From positions 1-42,422 of the forward strand of contig JAIPGA010000013.1 in NCBI GenBank assembly GCA_021736445.1: 42,422 nt of DNA, in the 5' to 3' direction. Below, one piece after another: positions 8,161-16,948 of the stretch. The notes beneath the pieces were generated by a model. The model saw only the letters and a list, made by a program, of their open reading frames with translations, made no database searches and had not been told where the DNA came from. The DNA comes from Synergistales bacterium. Lineage in GTDB: Bacteria; Synergistota; Synergistia; Synergistales; Aminiphilaceae. Position numbers and translations under genes: made by a program. Numbering within the stretch: the first letter of the stretch is position 1; each line of letters opens with the position of its first letter.

Positions 8161-8201
8161 CCGCGGCCGCCGGCGCATCGCGTCCAATCCGGCGGCCGCG
8201 G
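8161..8201 (+). terminator. 13-bp hairpin between nhaC-like and saccharopine-reductase genes
   Basis: CCGCGGCCGCCGG (8161-8173) and CCGGCGGCCGCGG (8189-8201) form a perfect stem with a 15-base loop. There is no T-run, so partial termination or 3'-end protection of the transporter message is more likely than complete termination. Confidence 0.5.
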
Positions 8202-8222
8202 CAGAGGAAGGTGTGTCAATCC

Positions 8223-9548
8223 GTGAAGCACGTACTCGTACTGGGAGCGGGCCGCGTCGCCCGCCCCTGCGTTCAATATCTCCTGCGACACCAGCACATC
8301 ACCGTCACCGTGGTCGATCAGGCCCGGGACCGGATCGACCGCGTCCTGGGCGGACACCCCCGGGGGAAGGCCCTCCGGGACGACGCCGTGGCCCAGGCCG
8401 GCGCGCTCATCGAAGCGAACACCCCGGACGTGGTGGTCAACCTTCTGCCCAAGCAGTTCATGGCGTCTGTCGCCAGGGAGGGGATCAACCACAGAACGCC
8501 GGTGATCAACCCCTCCTACATCGGCGACGAGCTGCGGGCGCTGGACCGACCGGCCCGGGAGGCTGGGGTGCTGCTGCTCTGCGAACTCGGCGTGGACCCC
8601 GGCATCGACCACATGTCGGCCGTCAGGACCATCCGCTCCATCCACGACCAGGGCGGTCAGGTGGAGTCCTTCTGGTCGGGCTGCGGGGCGCTTCCGGCAC
8701 CGGGGAGCAACACCAACCCTCTGGGGTACAAGCTCTCCTGGTCGCCCGAGGCCGTGGTGGGCACCGGCAAGCGGGAGGCCCGCTTCTACCGCAACGGCGA
8801 GACGGTGGTCTACCCCGACGGCGAGACCTTCCGTCACAGCTCCTTCACCGAAATCGGGGATCTGGGCTGCTTCGAGGAGTACGCCAACGCCGACGCCACC
8901 CCCTACCGGGAGCTCTACGACATCCCCGAGGCCGGCGACATCTACCGCTGCACCCTGCGCTACCCCGGATGGAGCGAGCTGGTGACGGCCCTCAACCGGC
9001 TGGGCTACTTCGACACGGAACCGCTGGACAGCCCCCCCGCCACGGCGGCCGGGTGGACCCTCCGTCTGGCGGGCCGGGAGGGAACACCCCGGCAGGCCGC
9101 GGCGGCCGCTCTCGGTCTGCCGGAATACGCCGCGCTCTTCCACAGGATGGAGTGGCTGGGGCTCTTTGCAGACAGAGCGCTGGAGGGGGAGCCCCGCTCC
9201 CCCCGGGATGTGCTCTCCCTGCTGTTCAACCAGCGCCTCCTCTACGGCGAGGGCGAACGGGACATGGTGGTAATGGAACACCGCTACCTGGCGCGCTTCC
9301 CCGGCGGCGGACGGAAGCGCTACACCTCCACGCTCGTGGACTACGGCGATCCCCTCGGGGAGACCTCCATCGCCAAAACCACGGGGCTCCCGCCGGCCAT
9401 CGCCGCCACGCTGCTGCTGGAAGGGCGCTTCGACGCCGTGGGCGTCAGGGCCCCGGTCTTTCCGGAGCTCTCCGAGCCGTCGCTGGAGCTGCTGGAAAAC
9501 GAGGGCATCCGCTTTGCGGAGACCGTGGAGGACATGCCCGCCAGATAA
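8223..9548 (+). CDS. saccharopine reductase-like dehydrogenase
   Basis: A 441-residue NAD(P)-dependent oxidoreductase of the saccharopine dehydrogenase (glutamate-forming)/Lys9 type. The Rossmann motif VLVLGAGRVARP is at the N-terminus; CELGVDPGIDHM and the block SFWSGCGALPAPGSNTNPLGYKLSWSP are characteristic of the catalytic domain. It would make or split an amino-acid adduct such as saccharopine; relatives use carboxynorspermidine or homospermidine, so the substrate is open. Start GTG at 8223 has AGAGGAAGG at good spacing; an earlier in-frame GTG at 8211 overlaps that site. No partner lysine-ketoglutarate reductase is in the window. Last gene of the GntR-NhaC group. Confidence 0.88.
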   Translation: MKHVLVLGAGRVARPCVQYLLRHQHITVTVVDQARDRIDRVLGGHPRGKALRDDAVAQAGALIEANTPDVVVNLLPKQFMASVAREGINHRTPVINPSYIGDELRALDRPAREAGVLLLCELGVDPGIDHMSAVRTIRSIHDQGGQVESFWSGCGALPAPGSNTNPLGYKLSWSPEAVVGTGKREARFYRNGETVVYPDGETFRHSSFTEIGDLGCFEEYANADATPYRELYDIPEAGDIYRCTLRYPGWSELVTALNRLGYFDTEPLDSPPATAAGWTLRLAGREGTPRQAAAAALGLPEYAALFHRMEWLGLFADRALEGEPRSPRDVLSLLFNQRLLYGEGERDMVVMEHRYLARFPGGGRKRYTSTLVDYGDPLGETSIAKTTGLPPAIAATLLLEGRFDAVGVRAPVFPELSEPSLELLENEGIRFAETVEDMPAR

Positions 9549-9584
9549 CGCTGCGGGGCAGAGAGGCAACAGCACACAGGACAA

Positions 9585-9616
9585 CCGGAGGGGACGGCGT
9601 GCGCCGTCCCCTCCGG
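9585..9616 (+). terminator. bidirectional hairpin between convergent genes
   Basis: A near-perfect palindrome, CCGGAGGGGACGGCG then its complement, between the dehydrogenase stop (9548) and the gpmA stop (9637). It probably ends transcription from both sides; T-runs are lacking. Confidence 0.65.
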
Positions 9617-9636
9617 TGCAGGTGCTCCCCTGTGGG

Positions 9637-10386
9637 CTACTGCTGCTGTGTGGTCTGGTCGGCCACGGCCCTGGAGGCCCTGGCCACCTCCTCGGGGTCG
9701 CCGAGGTAGTAGTGGCGGATGGGCTCCAGGCTGTCGTCCAGCTCGTAGACCAGCGGGACGCCGGTGGGGATGTTGAGCTTGGCGATCTCGTCGTCGTCCA
9801 CCCTGTCCAGGTACTTCACCAGCGCCCGGAGGCTGTTGCCGTGGGCGGCGATGAGCACCTTCTCCCCCCGCTCGATGGTGGGGGCGATCTCCTGCTCCCA
9901 GTAGGGGACAAAGCGTTCCACCGTATCCCTGAGGCACTCCGTGTGGGGCGCCTCGCCTTCGGCCAGGTCGCCGTAGCGGGGGTCCAGACCGGGGAAGCGC
10001 TCGTCGTCCTCGGCCAGCCCGGGGGGACGCACATCGTAGCTCCGCCGCCAGGCGTGGACCTGCTCCTTGCCGTGCTTCTCGGCCATCTCGTGCTTGAAGA
10101 GCCCCTGCAGCGCCCCGTAGTGACGCTCGTTGAGCCGCCAGTTCCGTTCCACGGGGATCCACATCAGATCCAGCTCGTCCAGAACGATCCAGAGCGTCCG
10201 GATCGCCCGCTTGAGCACCGAGGTGTAGGCCACCGTAAAGCCGTACCCCCCCTCGCGGAGGAGCCTCCCCGCCTGCCGGGCCTCCTCGACACCCTTCTCG
10301 GAGAGGTCCACGTCGGTCCAGCCGGTAAAGCGGTTCTCCTTGTTCCAGACACTCTCGCCGTGCCGCAACAGTACCAGTGTATGCAT
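9637..10386 (-). CDS. gpmA: 2,3-bisphosphoglycerate-dependent phosphoglycerate mutase
   Basis: A 249-residue cofactor-dependent phosphoglycerate mutase interconverting 3- and 2-phosphoglycerate in glycolysis. It has the phospho-histidine motif [10 protein letters not shown] (H9) followed by [30 protein letters not shown], and the second active-site histidine in [14 protein letters not shown]. Length and order match E. coli GpmA closely. The last residues (ADQTTQQQ) are a non-conserved tail. It is monocistronic: a palindrome separates it from the convergent gene and 164 bases lie upstream before the next minus-strand stop. Another glycolytic gene, class I aldolase, lies 3 kb away. Confidence 0.97.
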   Translation of the reverse strand: MHTLVLLRHGESVWNKENRFTGWTDVDLSEKGVEEARQAGRLLREGGYGFTVAYTSVLKRAIRTLWIVLDELDLMWIPVERNWRLNERHYGALQGLFKHEMAEKHGKEQVHAWRRSYDVRPPGLAEDDERFPGLDPRYGDLAEGEAPHTECLRDTVERFVPYWEQEIAPTIERGEKVLIAAHGNSLRALVKYLDRVDDDEIAKLNIPTGVPLVYELDDSLEPIRHYYLGDPEEVARASRAVADQTTQQQ

Positions 10387-10490
10387 CGGATCACTCCCTG
10401 ACCGCAGATTTCATCTTCCTGCGGATAGTGTACACCACACCGCCCGGGAGGCGGAACCGGGGGAGAGCGTTGCCGCCGGCACCGGCGGGG

Positions 10491-10526
10491 AATCATAAAA
10501 CAGGAGGCCGCCGAGGCGGCCTCCTG
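10491..10526 (-). terminator. rho-independent terminator of the lipoprotein gene
   Basis: On the minus strand CAGGAGGCCGCC-GA-GGCGGCCTCCTG (10526-10501) is followed by TTTTATGATT. It is a 12-bp stem plus T-run, 28 bases after the stop at 10554. Confidence 0.8.
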
Positions 10527-10553
10527 TAGCGTTACCGTTCAGACTGGAATGTG

Positions 10554-12137
10554 TTAGGGACGGGTGATCTCAAATAAAAACTGAAACTGGTAACACTGCA
10601 TTCCGCCACGAACCATTGAAACATACATAATTTTTTTCCACTTCTTGTGAAGATCTGTCAGTCTATCCAAACACATAACAAACTCGGTTCTTTCAAACTC
10701 CCTTCTTGTCCGCCTTACAGGACATACTTTTTCATCCTCCTCTAACGATTTCCATTCCCCGTTTTCAAGAACTCGGTAGTCTCCTCCGCCTCGACTAACG
10801 TTCTGCGAGACATAGCCCTCTTCATACACTCGCCACCACTGCTCAGGCAATCCTACGGTAGCCAATAGCAATGTTGTCGCATTTACGGGGATATCCGGCA
10901 TCCTGTCACCGGCGTGGAGTGTCGCCAGCTCCGTCCATCCGGAGTCTGTGGGATCCTCCTCGTTACCAGGATCGGTGATGTGGTCGGAGCGGTAGTAGAC
11001 CTCCACCGCCACATCGTCGGTGCCTGCCGTCTCGCTCCCCTCGGGGATCATGAAGGTGTAGTCCTTGGATCTGGACTGGTCTTCGCTGGTCAGATTGATC
11101 TCCACATCGTAGGAGACGGCGGTGCCGGCGGTCCGCCAGGTGGTGACCACAGCCTGATTCTGTGCATTGACTCCCGGTCTGCCTGGAAGTTCCCAGTATC
11201 CGTACCAGTCACCATCCTCCTGGACCTCACAGTCCCGGGACAATGTCATGTCGTCGAGGCCGGAGACAATCAACCGTTTCGATCCCTTACCTCGGGAATC
11301 GAGGCCCTCCGCTTCCAGATCATAGCTGATGCCCTCGTCGGGGCTGATCAGGTTCCACTGTTCCGTTACCAGGAGATTTTCGACCGCCCAGTTGTTGTCC
11401 GGATTTTCGTTGTCACCGATTTTGTCGGTACGTCCGGTACGGTTGAAAACCCATTCGAACTGTGCGTTGTCTCCGAAGTTCTTCCGCACCGTCGCATACC
11501 TGAACACATAATTGGCGAAGCTGGTGTTCAGGATGAACTCCTCTCTCAGGGGATCGCTGTTGTCGCCCTTTCCAGTCCGTACTGATGTCTCCACAGGCTC
11601 GCCATAGGTGCTCAAAAAATTTACTCCACTGGCATAGGTCCATCCCCTGGCGGCCCAGCCGTCATCGAGGTCGCCGCTCACCTGATAGTCCAGATGGAGA
11701 TCCTCGCTGTTGGGCAGCGACATCCAGACGTCGTTGGAGCAGTCGTCCTCGACGATATTGATCCAGCCGCCGTTCTGCTTGTAGGACCACTCCACATCCG
11801 GGCTGGCCTCCACATCGGTGAGGTCGATCGTCCGCTCCCATGTATAGGTTTTGTCGTCCTCAAGCGTAATCCGGAATTCCATCTTCTTCCCGAGGAAGTC
11901 GGGACGCTCGTTGAACCGGTACCGATAATACCTTGCATAGGTTGCATTGTAGTCGTTGGAGATCTCCTTGTCCTCCCAGCCGAAGGCCTCGCAGGTCACC
12001 AGAAGCGGCTGGCCCTCGTCTCCCGGAAAGGTTCCGTCCTCGGCGGGATAGAGATCAAACCAGAGATGCCCCGTGCTGTTTTCGCCATCTCCCCACATAC
12101 CGAGGCAGTCGTGCTCGTACCGGTCCTCCACGGTCAA
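10554..12137 (-). CDS. C-terminal part of a large lipoprotein, separated from its N-terminus by a frameshift
   Basis: The frame is open from about 12570 to the stop at 10554; 12137 is merely the first possible start (TTG) after the linker. Translation upstream of it gives a Pro/Thr-rich linker and, before that, [14 protein letters not shown] and [16 protein letters not shown], which clearly continues the lipoprotein encoded at 12455-12997. Adding one G at 12544-12546 restores a single 814-residue protein. This part has about 500 acidic, Trp/Tyr-rich, beta-type residues with no family I recognise. The last about 110 codons (10554-10880) are strikingly AT-rich compared with all neighbours. If translated separately it would lack a signal peptide. 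Confidence 0.6.
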   Translation of the reverse strand: MTVEDRYEHDCLGMWGDGENSTGHLWFDLYPAEDGTFPGDEGQPLLVTCEAFGWEDKEISNDYNATYARYYRYRFNERPDFLGKKMEFRITLEDDKTYTWERTIDLTDVEASPDVEWSYKQNGGWINIVEDDCSNDVWMSLPNSEDLHLDYQVSGDLDDGWAARGWTYASGVNFLSTYGEPVETSVRTGKGDNSDPLREEFILNTSFANYVFRYATVRKNFGDNAQFEWVFNRTGRTDKIGDNENPDNNWAVENLLVTEQWNLISPDEGISYDLEAEGLDSRGKGSKRLIVSGLDDMTLSRDCEVQEDGDWYGYWELPGRPGVNAQNQAVVTTWRTAGTAVSYDVEINLTSEDQSRSKDYTFMIPEGSETAGTDDVAVEVYYRSDHITDPGNEEDPTDSGWTELATLHAGDRMPDIPVNATTLLLATVGLPEQWWRVYEEGYVSQNVSRGGGDYRVLENGEWKSLEEDEKVCPVRRTRREFERTEFVMCLDRLTDLHKKWKKIMYVSMVRGGMQCYQFQFLFEITRP

Positions 12138-12171
12138 GCGGAGCTCCGGCTCATCCGACGGTGTCGGCGTG

Positions 12172-12387
12172 GGCGTCGGAGCTGTAGTTGGTGTCGGGGC
12201 CGGCGTGGCCGTCGGACCCGGTGTGGGGGTGGGGCCTACCGTAGGTGTAGGTGTCGGGGCGGCCGTCGGCTGGGGTGTGGGCGTCGGAGCTGTAGTTGGT
12301 GTCGGGGCCGGCGTGGCCGTCGGACCCGGTGTGGGGGTGGGGCCTACCGTAGGTGTAGGTGTCGGGGCGGCCGTCGGCTGGGGTGTG
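12172..12387 (-). repeat. perfect 108-bp tandem duplication encoding a Pro/Thr linker
   Basis: Two adjacent identical 108-bp units (12172-12279, 12280-12387). Each encodes 36 residues in the reconstructed lipoprotein frame, rich in PT, APT and VGPT steps. The length is a multiple of three, so copy-number change would keep the frame. It acts as a flexible spacer between the N- and C-terminal domains. Confidence 0.9.
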
Positions 12388-12454
12388 GGCGTGGGCGAAC
12401 CGGTGGGGGCGTGGAAGGTGTTGACGGTGATCCGGATGCGGCCCTCCTCGTCGT

Positions 12455-12997
12455 TCAGGTCGTACCGGCCGTTGTCGGCGATGCCGTTCCAGTGGAGGCT
12501 GATGACCTCGCTTCGGCCTTCGCCGACCTCGGAGCTGATAAAGCCCAGGTGCCGTCGCTCCGCTTGGCGAAGAGGTAGTAGACAGCGGCACTGTGGCTCC
12601 GCACCCGGAAGGTGGCGTTGGCAGTGAAGGCCGCGGCGTGGAACGGTGCGCCCGACCGGACCATCCTGCCGTCAACAATCCGGAGTTCCTCTCTCCCGGC
12701 CGTGTTCTCGGGAACGAGATCAAGGGTTCCCCCGCCGCCGGGGACGGGTTGTGCCGAGGGCTCCACCTCCTGGGCGGTACTCTGGGAGGTCTCTTCGTCC
12801 TCCTCCGCCAGCTCGGGCTCCACATTCTCCACCTGCCCACCCGCCACGGTGGTCTCATCCAGGTCGGCCGAGGGCGCCTCGCCGCCGTTGTCGCCGCCGC
12901 CTCCGCAGCCGCCCGCAAGAAATACGGAAAAGGCCAGAAGCGCGACAAAAAGCCAGACTGTCGATGCTGTGCTCTTTCTCCGTCCAAATCGATACAT
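12455..12997 (-). CDS. N-terminal part of a frameshifted lipoprotein
   Basis: 180 codons. A basic start (MYRFGRRKS), a hydrophobic segment and LAGGC (Cys31) form an imperfect lipoprotein signal, followed by Gly-rich and Glu-rich spacer, then a small domain around [20 protein letters not shown] and [20 protein letters not shown]. After GTW the frame changes: the printed reading ends in low-complexity Ser/Ala/Thr and a stop at 12455, whereas the +1 frame continues sensibly into a Pro/Thr linker and the 10554-12137 domain. The break lies in a GGG run (12544-12546). It is either a real inactivating or phase-variable frameshift or a sequencing error. Surface exposure is inferred from the signal and linker. 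Confidence 0.65.
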   Translation of the reverse strand: MYRFGRRKSTASTVWLFVALLAFSVFLAGGCGGGGDNGGEAPSADLDETTVAGGQVENVEPELAEEDEETSQSTAQEVEPSAQPVPGGGGTLDLVPENTAGREELRIVDGRMVRSGAPFHAAAFTANATFRVRSHSAAVYYLFAKRSDGTWALSAPRSAKAEARSSASTGTASPTTAGTT

Positions 12998-13508
12998 ATC
13001 TGCGTTCCTCCTTACAGTTCATCATCCCTGTGGTGCATCCTGCTCTGCTGTCCATCCCGTTTTCGCGTGTCTCGGCTTACCACTCCGACGGGCATCACCT
13101 GCCTTCGGTAGATCGCGCCGTACGAAACAATCGGTCCCTTCCGCAACAGAGGAGACCAGACAGCCGTAACGGCGGCACTATTGGAACTATCATATATCGT
13201 ACCACAGGAACCGGTTATTGGAAGGAAAGATTTTGAGCTTTATTGTATACAACGCTAGACAATTCGAGCCTCCATATCGATTTAACTGTCAGTGCAACAA
13301 CTGTATGTTTTACCCAGATGGAACAGAAAACACCGGCAGGGAACCCAGGCCATCCCTACTGGAGAACCACGCATTCCCCGCACTTTTTTCATCACATTCA
13401 CAATCGGGCAGTGACAGCGCGGAGGCTCTTCGTTATTATAGAGGCTGGCCGCCGCTGGTGGCCGGAGGCTCTAACCGTTACGCCCGAATCCTACAAGGAG
13501 GCGATACT
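12998..13508. other. intergenic region between divergent lipoprotein and aldolase genes
   Basis: 510 bases without a credible gene; the local base composition is mixed, with an AT-rich part around 13200-13330. The only supported element is the aldolase promoter at 13411-13439. No clear promoter for the minus-strand lipoprotein could be assigned. Confidence 0.5.
13411..13439 (+). promoter_or_regulatory. promoter of the class I aldolase gene
   Basis: GTGACA (13411-13416), 17-base spacer, TATTAT (13434-13439), about 70 bases before the start codon. Confidence 0.6.
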
Positions 13509-14570
13509 ATGGCAGAAGGAAGCGCACGTATTCGCGAGCTGCTCGGGGAGGAAGCGGACTACCTGCTGGACCACCGGTGTTCCACCGTACCGACGGATCA
13601 GCTGCACCTGCCCGGTCCGGACTTCGTCGACAGGGTGGTGGCCGACAGCGACCGGCCGGTGCCCGTGATGCGGGCGATGCAGGATCTCTACGGACACGGC
13701 AGGCTGGCCGACACGGGGTACCTCTCGATCCTCCCGGTGGACCAGGGGATCGAGCACTCCGCCGGGGCGAGCTTTGCGCCGAACCCCATGTACTTCGACC
13801 CCGAGAACATCGTGCGGCTCGCCATGGAGGCCGGCTGCAACGGCGTGGCCAGCACCCTGGGGGTGCTCTCCTCGGTGGCGCGGAAGTACGCCCACAGGAT
13901 CCCCTTTATCCTCAAGCTCAACCACAACGAACTGCTCTCCTACCCCAACTCCTACGACCAGATCCTCTTCGGCTCCGTCGAACAGGCCCACCGCCTCGGC
14001 GCCGTCGCCGTGGGGGCCACCATCTACTTCGGCAGCGAGGAGTCGCAGCGGCAGATCCAGGAGATCTCCGAGGCCTTCGAATACGCCCACGAAATGGGGA
14101 TGGCCACGGTGCTCTGGTGCTATCTGCGCAACAACGCCTTCAAGCACGAGGGGACGGACTACCATCTGGCCGCCGACCTGACGGGACAGGCCAACCATCT
14201 GGGGGTCACCATCAAGGCGGACATCATCAAGCAGAAGCTCCCGGAGACCAACGGCGGCTTCAAGGCCCTCAAGTTCGGCAAGACCAAAGAGGAGGTCTAC
14301 AGCCAGCTGACCTCGGAGCATCCCATCGATCTGCTCCGCTACCAGGTGGCCAACTGCTACATGGGCCGGGCCGGGCTGATCAGCTCCGGCGGCGCCTCGG
14401 GCAAGAACGACCTGGCTGCGGCGGTCCGCACGGCGGTCATCAACAAGCGCGGCGGCGGCATGGGGCTGATCCTGGGCCGGAAGTCCTTCCAGAAGCCCTT
14501 CAAGGAGGGCGTGGGGATCATCCAGGCCGTCCAGGATGTCTATCTGGACGACAGCATCACACCCGCCTAG
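13509..14570 (+). CDS. class I fructose-bisphosphate aldolase
   Basis: A 353-residue Schiff-base aldolase of the FbaB/DhnA type, cleaving fructose 1,6-bisphosphate to two triose phosphates without a metal. Supporting stretches are [47 protein letters not shown], the lysine-containing [13 protein letters not shown], and the phosphate-binding LISSGGASG and [16 protein letters not shown]. Length fits E. coli FbaB. ATG at 13509 follows AAGGAGG. It is monocistronic, with its own promoter (13411-13439) and a strong terminator at 14600. Together with gpmA it indicates a working glycolysis/gluconeogenesis section. Confidence 0.95.
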   Translation: MAEGSARIRELLGEEADYLLDHRCSTVPTDQLHLPGPDFVDRVVADSDRPVPVMRAMQDLYGHGRLADTGYLSILPVDQGIEHSAGASFAPNPMYFDPENIVRLAMEAGCNGVASTLGVLSSVARKYAHRIPFILKLNHNELLSYPNSYDQILFGSVEQAHRLGAVAVGATIYFGSEESQRQIQEISEAFEYAHEMGMATVLWCYLRNNAFKHEGTDYHLAADLTGQANHLGVTIKADIIKQKLPETNGGFKALKFGKTKEEVYSQLTSEHPIDLLRYQVANCYMGRAGLISSGGASGKNDLAAAVRTAVINKRGGGMGLILGRKSFQKPFKEGVGIIQAVQDVYLDDSITPA

Positions 14571-14599
14571 CCCGTTCGCCCCAAAGGAAGGTACAATAC

Positions 14600-14634
14600 A
14601 GCCTGGAGGCATCCAGCCTCCAGGCTTTTTCTTT
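14600..14634 (+). terminator. rho-independent terminator of the aldolase gene
   Basis: AGCCTGGAGGC, 5-base loop, GCCTCCAGGCT, then TTTTCTTT: an 11-bp stem with T-run 30 bases after the stop. Confidence 0.9.
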
Positions 14635-14689
14635 GGGTTTCCCCTATGAGAGAGAAAGAGCGGATCACATCTGCAGGAGGAGGAACTGC

Positions 14690-15481
14690 ATGCAATTCCT
14701 TTCGGTTCTGTTCGGTATCGCGCTGGGCGCTGCGCTGGGATCCTTTCTCAACGTGGTGGCCGGCCGCTCCATCAGCGGCGAGGCCTGGTGGGGAAAGGAG
14801 CGCTCCCGCTGCGACCACTGCCGCCGGGAGCTCACGGCGCGGGAGCTTGTGCCGGTGGTCTCCTATCTGATCCAGAAGGGGCGGTGTCCCTCCTGCGGGC
14901 ACGCCATCCCCATCTCCTATCTGGTGGTGGAGAGCCTGGGGGCACTGCTTGGGGGACTGCTCTTCTGGTCCTACAGCCCGGCCGAACCGCTGCCGCTGCT
15001 GGTCGCCGCCGTCTGCGCCTTCAGTCTCTACCTCAACGCGCTGACGGACCTGAAAAGCGGCTATATCTTCGACCTCTTCGCCTTCCTGCCGGGGGTGGCC
15101 GGACTGCTGCTGCGGATCCCGGGGGGGTTCACCGCGCTGGGCGACGGGTTGCTGGGCGCCGCACTGGGGTACGGTCTGATCGCGTCGATCATCGGGATCA
15201 GCAATGGTGTGCTGGGCAAACCGGGCATGGGCTGGGGCGACGCCCACCTGATGGCGGGCTGCGGCGCGCTGCTGGGGTGGAAGATGACCGCCGTGGCGCT
15301 CTACCTGGGGCTCATGGGCGGCGGGCTGATCGTGCTGGCTCTGCTGCTGTTCCGGGTGGTCCGCCGGGGCGACGCCCTCCCGCTTGGGCCATTCCTCGCG
15401 CTGGGGGGCATGGCGTCGCTCTTTGTCGGGCCGGCGCTCCTGATGCGCTACTTCGGGGCCGCTCCCGGCTGGCCCTGGTAG
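14690..15481 (+). CDS. prepilin peptidase, A24 family
   Basis: A 263-residue polytopic membrane aspartyl protease that cleaves and N-methylates type IV prepilins or pseudopilins. It has an N-terminal membrane helix, then a cytoplasmic zinc loop with two Cys pairs (C41/C44, C66/C69), and catalytic aspartates D120 (ALTDLKSG) and D184 (GMGWGDAHL, the GxGD motif). About seven further hydrophobic segments follow. AGGAGGAGG precedes ATG 14690. No pilin gene is in the window, so substrates lie elsewhere. Its 3' end overlaps the convergent cyclase gene by 34 bases, so the C-terminal GAAPGWPW is read antisense within that gene. Confidence 0.95.
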   Translation: MQFLSVLFGIALGAALGSFLNVVAGRSISGEAWWGKERSRCDHCRRELTARELVPVVSYLIQKGRCPSCGHAIPISYLVVESLGALLGGLLFWSYSPAEPLPLLVAAVCAFSLYLNALTDLKSGYIFDLFAFLPGVAGLLLRIPGGFTALGDGLLGAALGYGLIASIIGISNGVLGKPGMGWGDAHLMAGCGALLGWKMTAVALYLGLMGGGLIVLALLLFRVVRRGDALPLGPFLALGGMASLFVGPALLMRYFGAAPGWPW

Positions 15482-16794
15482 CGGTAGACCTCATCGGTGG
15501 AAACGAGGCAACAGCTGTTGCCCCCAGCGTCCTTGGCCCGGTACATGGCCTTGTCGGCCTTGCGGAAGAGCTCCTCCACGGTGCGGGCGTCGTCGGGGAA
15601 CCGGGCGACGCCGATGCTCGCCGACATGGAGACCTCCCGGCCGCGGAGCGAGAACCGCCGGTCGAAGAGGCCAAGGATCATTTCGGCAGGCCGCCGGAGG
15701 TCTGCGAGATCGTCGGCTGCGGTGAGCAGCACGGCGAACTCGTCGCCCCCCAGCCGGTAGAACCGCCGGCGGGTTCTGCTGATCCGCAGGAAACCCCGTG
15801 CGCTTTCGGTCAGCAGCCTGTCCCCGGCGGCGTGGCCCATGGTGTCGTTGATCTCCTTGAAGTTGTCGAAGTCGATCACCATCAGCGCCGCGGGGAAGCC
15901 CTCCGACGCAGCGCAGCGCACCATCCGCTCCGCCTGCTCGTTGAAGGAGGTCCGGTTGGGGAGTCCGGTCAGGCCATCGTAGTAGGCCATGCGGTGGAGC
16001 TTCTCCCGGGTTTTGCGCAGCTCGCTGATGTCCCGCAGGACAAGCACATAGCCGCCGTCGCCCTCGCCTGCCGAAATGCCTTTGAGTGTGCCCTCTACGG
16101 GGAAACGCCGGCCGTCCCGGGAACGGAGCTCCAGGGACGACCCCGCATCGAGAAAACGCTGCAGGGCCTCCTCGGGGGGCTCGCCCTTTCCCGGCCTCAG
16201 TCGTTCGTCGCCTGCAAGGAGGGTGATCACATCGAGGAGGGAGTATCCCCGCACCTCGGACTGGGAGAATCCCAGGAGGGACTCCCCCGCAGGGTTCAGC
16301 GCCACGAGACGGCCCTGGCTGTCCAGGGTGAAGACCCCCTCGTCCAGGGCATCCAGCGTGGAGGCCATCAGCCCCTGCTGCCGCCGGAGATCCTGCTGGG
16401 CCTGCCACAGGCCGTAGCCCACCTCGATGGTGGTCCGCACGCTCTGGACGAAGGAGGCCTTGCTGTAGTCATCCTTCAGGACGTAGCCGTAGGGGGCGGT
16501 CTCGGTGGCCTTCCGCAGGGTCTCCCCGCCGGCGTGGGCCGACAGGTAGATCACGGGGATCCCCATGGCGGAGACCGCTCCCGCCGCTTCGATCCCGTCG
16601 ATGTCGCCGTCGAGAACGATGTCCATCAGGACGAGATCGGGACGGAGCCGTTCCGCGAGCTCGACGGCCTCCCTACCGGATGCCGCCGTTCCCGCAACAG
16701 CATACCCCAGCTCCCGCAGCACATCGCCGAGGAACCGGGTAAAGAATCGGCTGTCGTCGACGACAAGAATCTCCAACGTCTCGTGTTTGTTCAT
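15448..16794 (-). CDS. response regulator diguanylate cyclase, REC-PAS-GGDEF
   Basis: 448 residues. A receiver domain (about 8-125; acidic pair D13/D14, phospho-acceptor D58 in LVLMDIV, conserved Lys in GYVLKDD), a PAS domain (about 140-260, ALDEGVFTLDSQGRLVALNPAG), and a GGDEF domain (265-435) with an intact GGDEF at 349-353. It should synthesise cyclic di-GMP in response to phosphorylation by an unlinked kinase. The RxxD inhibitory site expected five residues before GGDEF is absent (TRRR there), so classical product inhibition is unlikely. ATG at 16794 has GGAGG upstream. Overlaps the prepilin peptidase tail-to-tail by 34 bases. Confidence 0.95.
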   Translation of the reverse strand: MNKHETLEILVVDDSRFFTRFLGDVLRELGYAVAGTAASGREAVELAERLRPDLVLMDIVLDGDIDGIEAAGAVSAMGIPVIYLSAHAGGETLRKATETAPYGYVLKDDYSKASFVQSVRTTIEVGYGLWQAQQDLRRQQGLMASTLDALDEGVFTLDSQGRLVALNPAGESLLGFSQSEVRGYSLLDVITLLAGDERLRPGKGEPPEEALQRFLDAGSSLELRSRDGRRFPVEGTLKGISAGEGDGGYVLVLRDISELRKTREKLHRMAYYDGLTGLPNRTSFNEQAERMVRCAASEGFPAALMVIDFDNFKEINDTMGHAAGDRLLTESARGFLRISRTRRRFYRLGGDEFAVLLTAADDLADLRRPAEMILGLFDRRFSLRGREVSMSASIGVARFPDDARTVEELFRKADKAMYRAKDAGGNSCCLVSTDEVYRYQGQPGAAPK

Positions 16795-16948
16795 TCGGCC
16801 TCCGCACCTTTTTCTGCACACCTGTGAGAATATTACAAGAATAGCAAAAGATCGGCCGTTGTGGAACAGGGCCGGCAGACTCCGTCCCTTTCCGCTTGAG
16901 TATCATCAAGCCGCCACACCGTGGACGCACAAGAAAGCGAGGTTAACC

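Noticed and set aside
7989-9584. 531-codon minus-strand reading frame
   Set aside because: Antisense of the saccharopine-reductase gene; no motif.
12172-12387. CRISPR-like repetition
   Set aside because: Only two contiguous 108-bp units without spacers, inside a coding linker; it is a coding tandem duplication.
14592-14597. TACAAT element directly before the aldolase terminator
   Set aside because: Transcription would start inside the terminator stem; probably coincidental.
13577-14600. plus-strand frame overlapping the aldolase
   Set aside because: Out-of-frame shadow; only its downstream part (from 14690) is real, as the prepilin peptidase.
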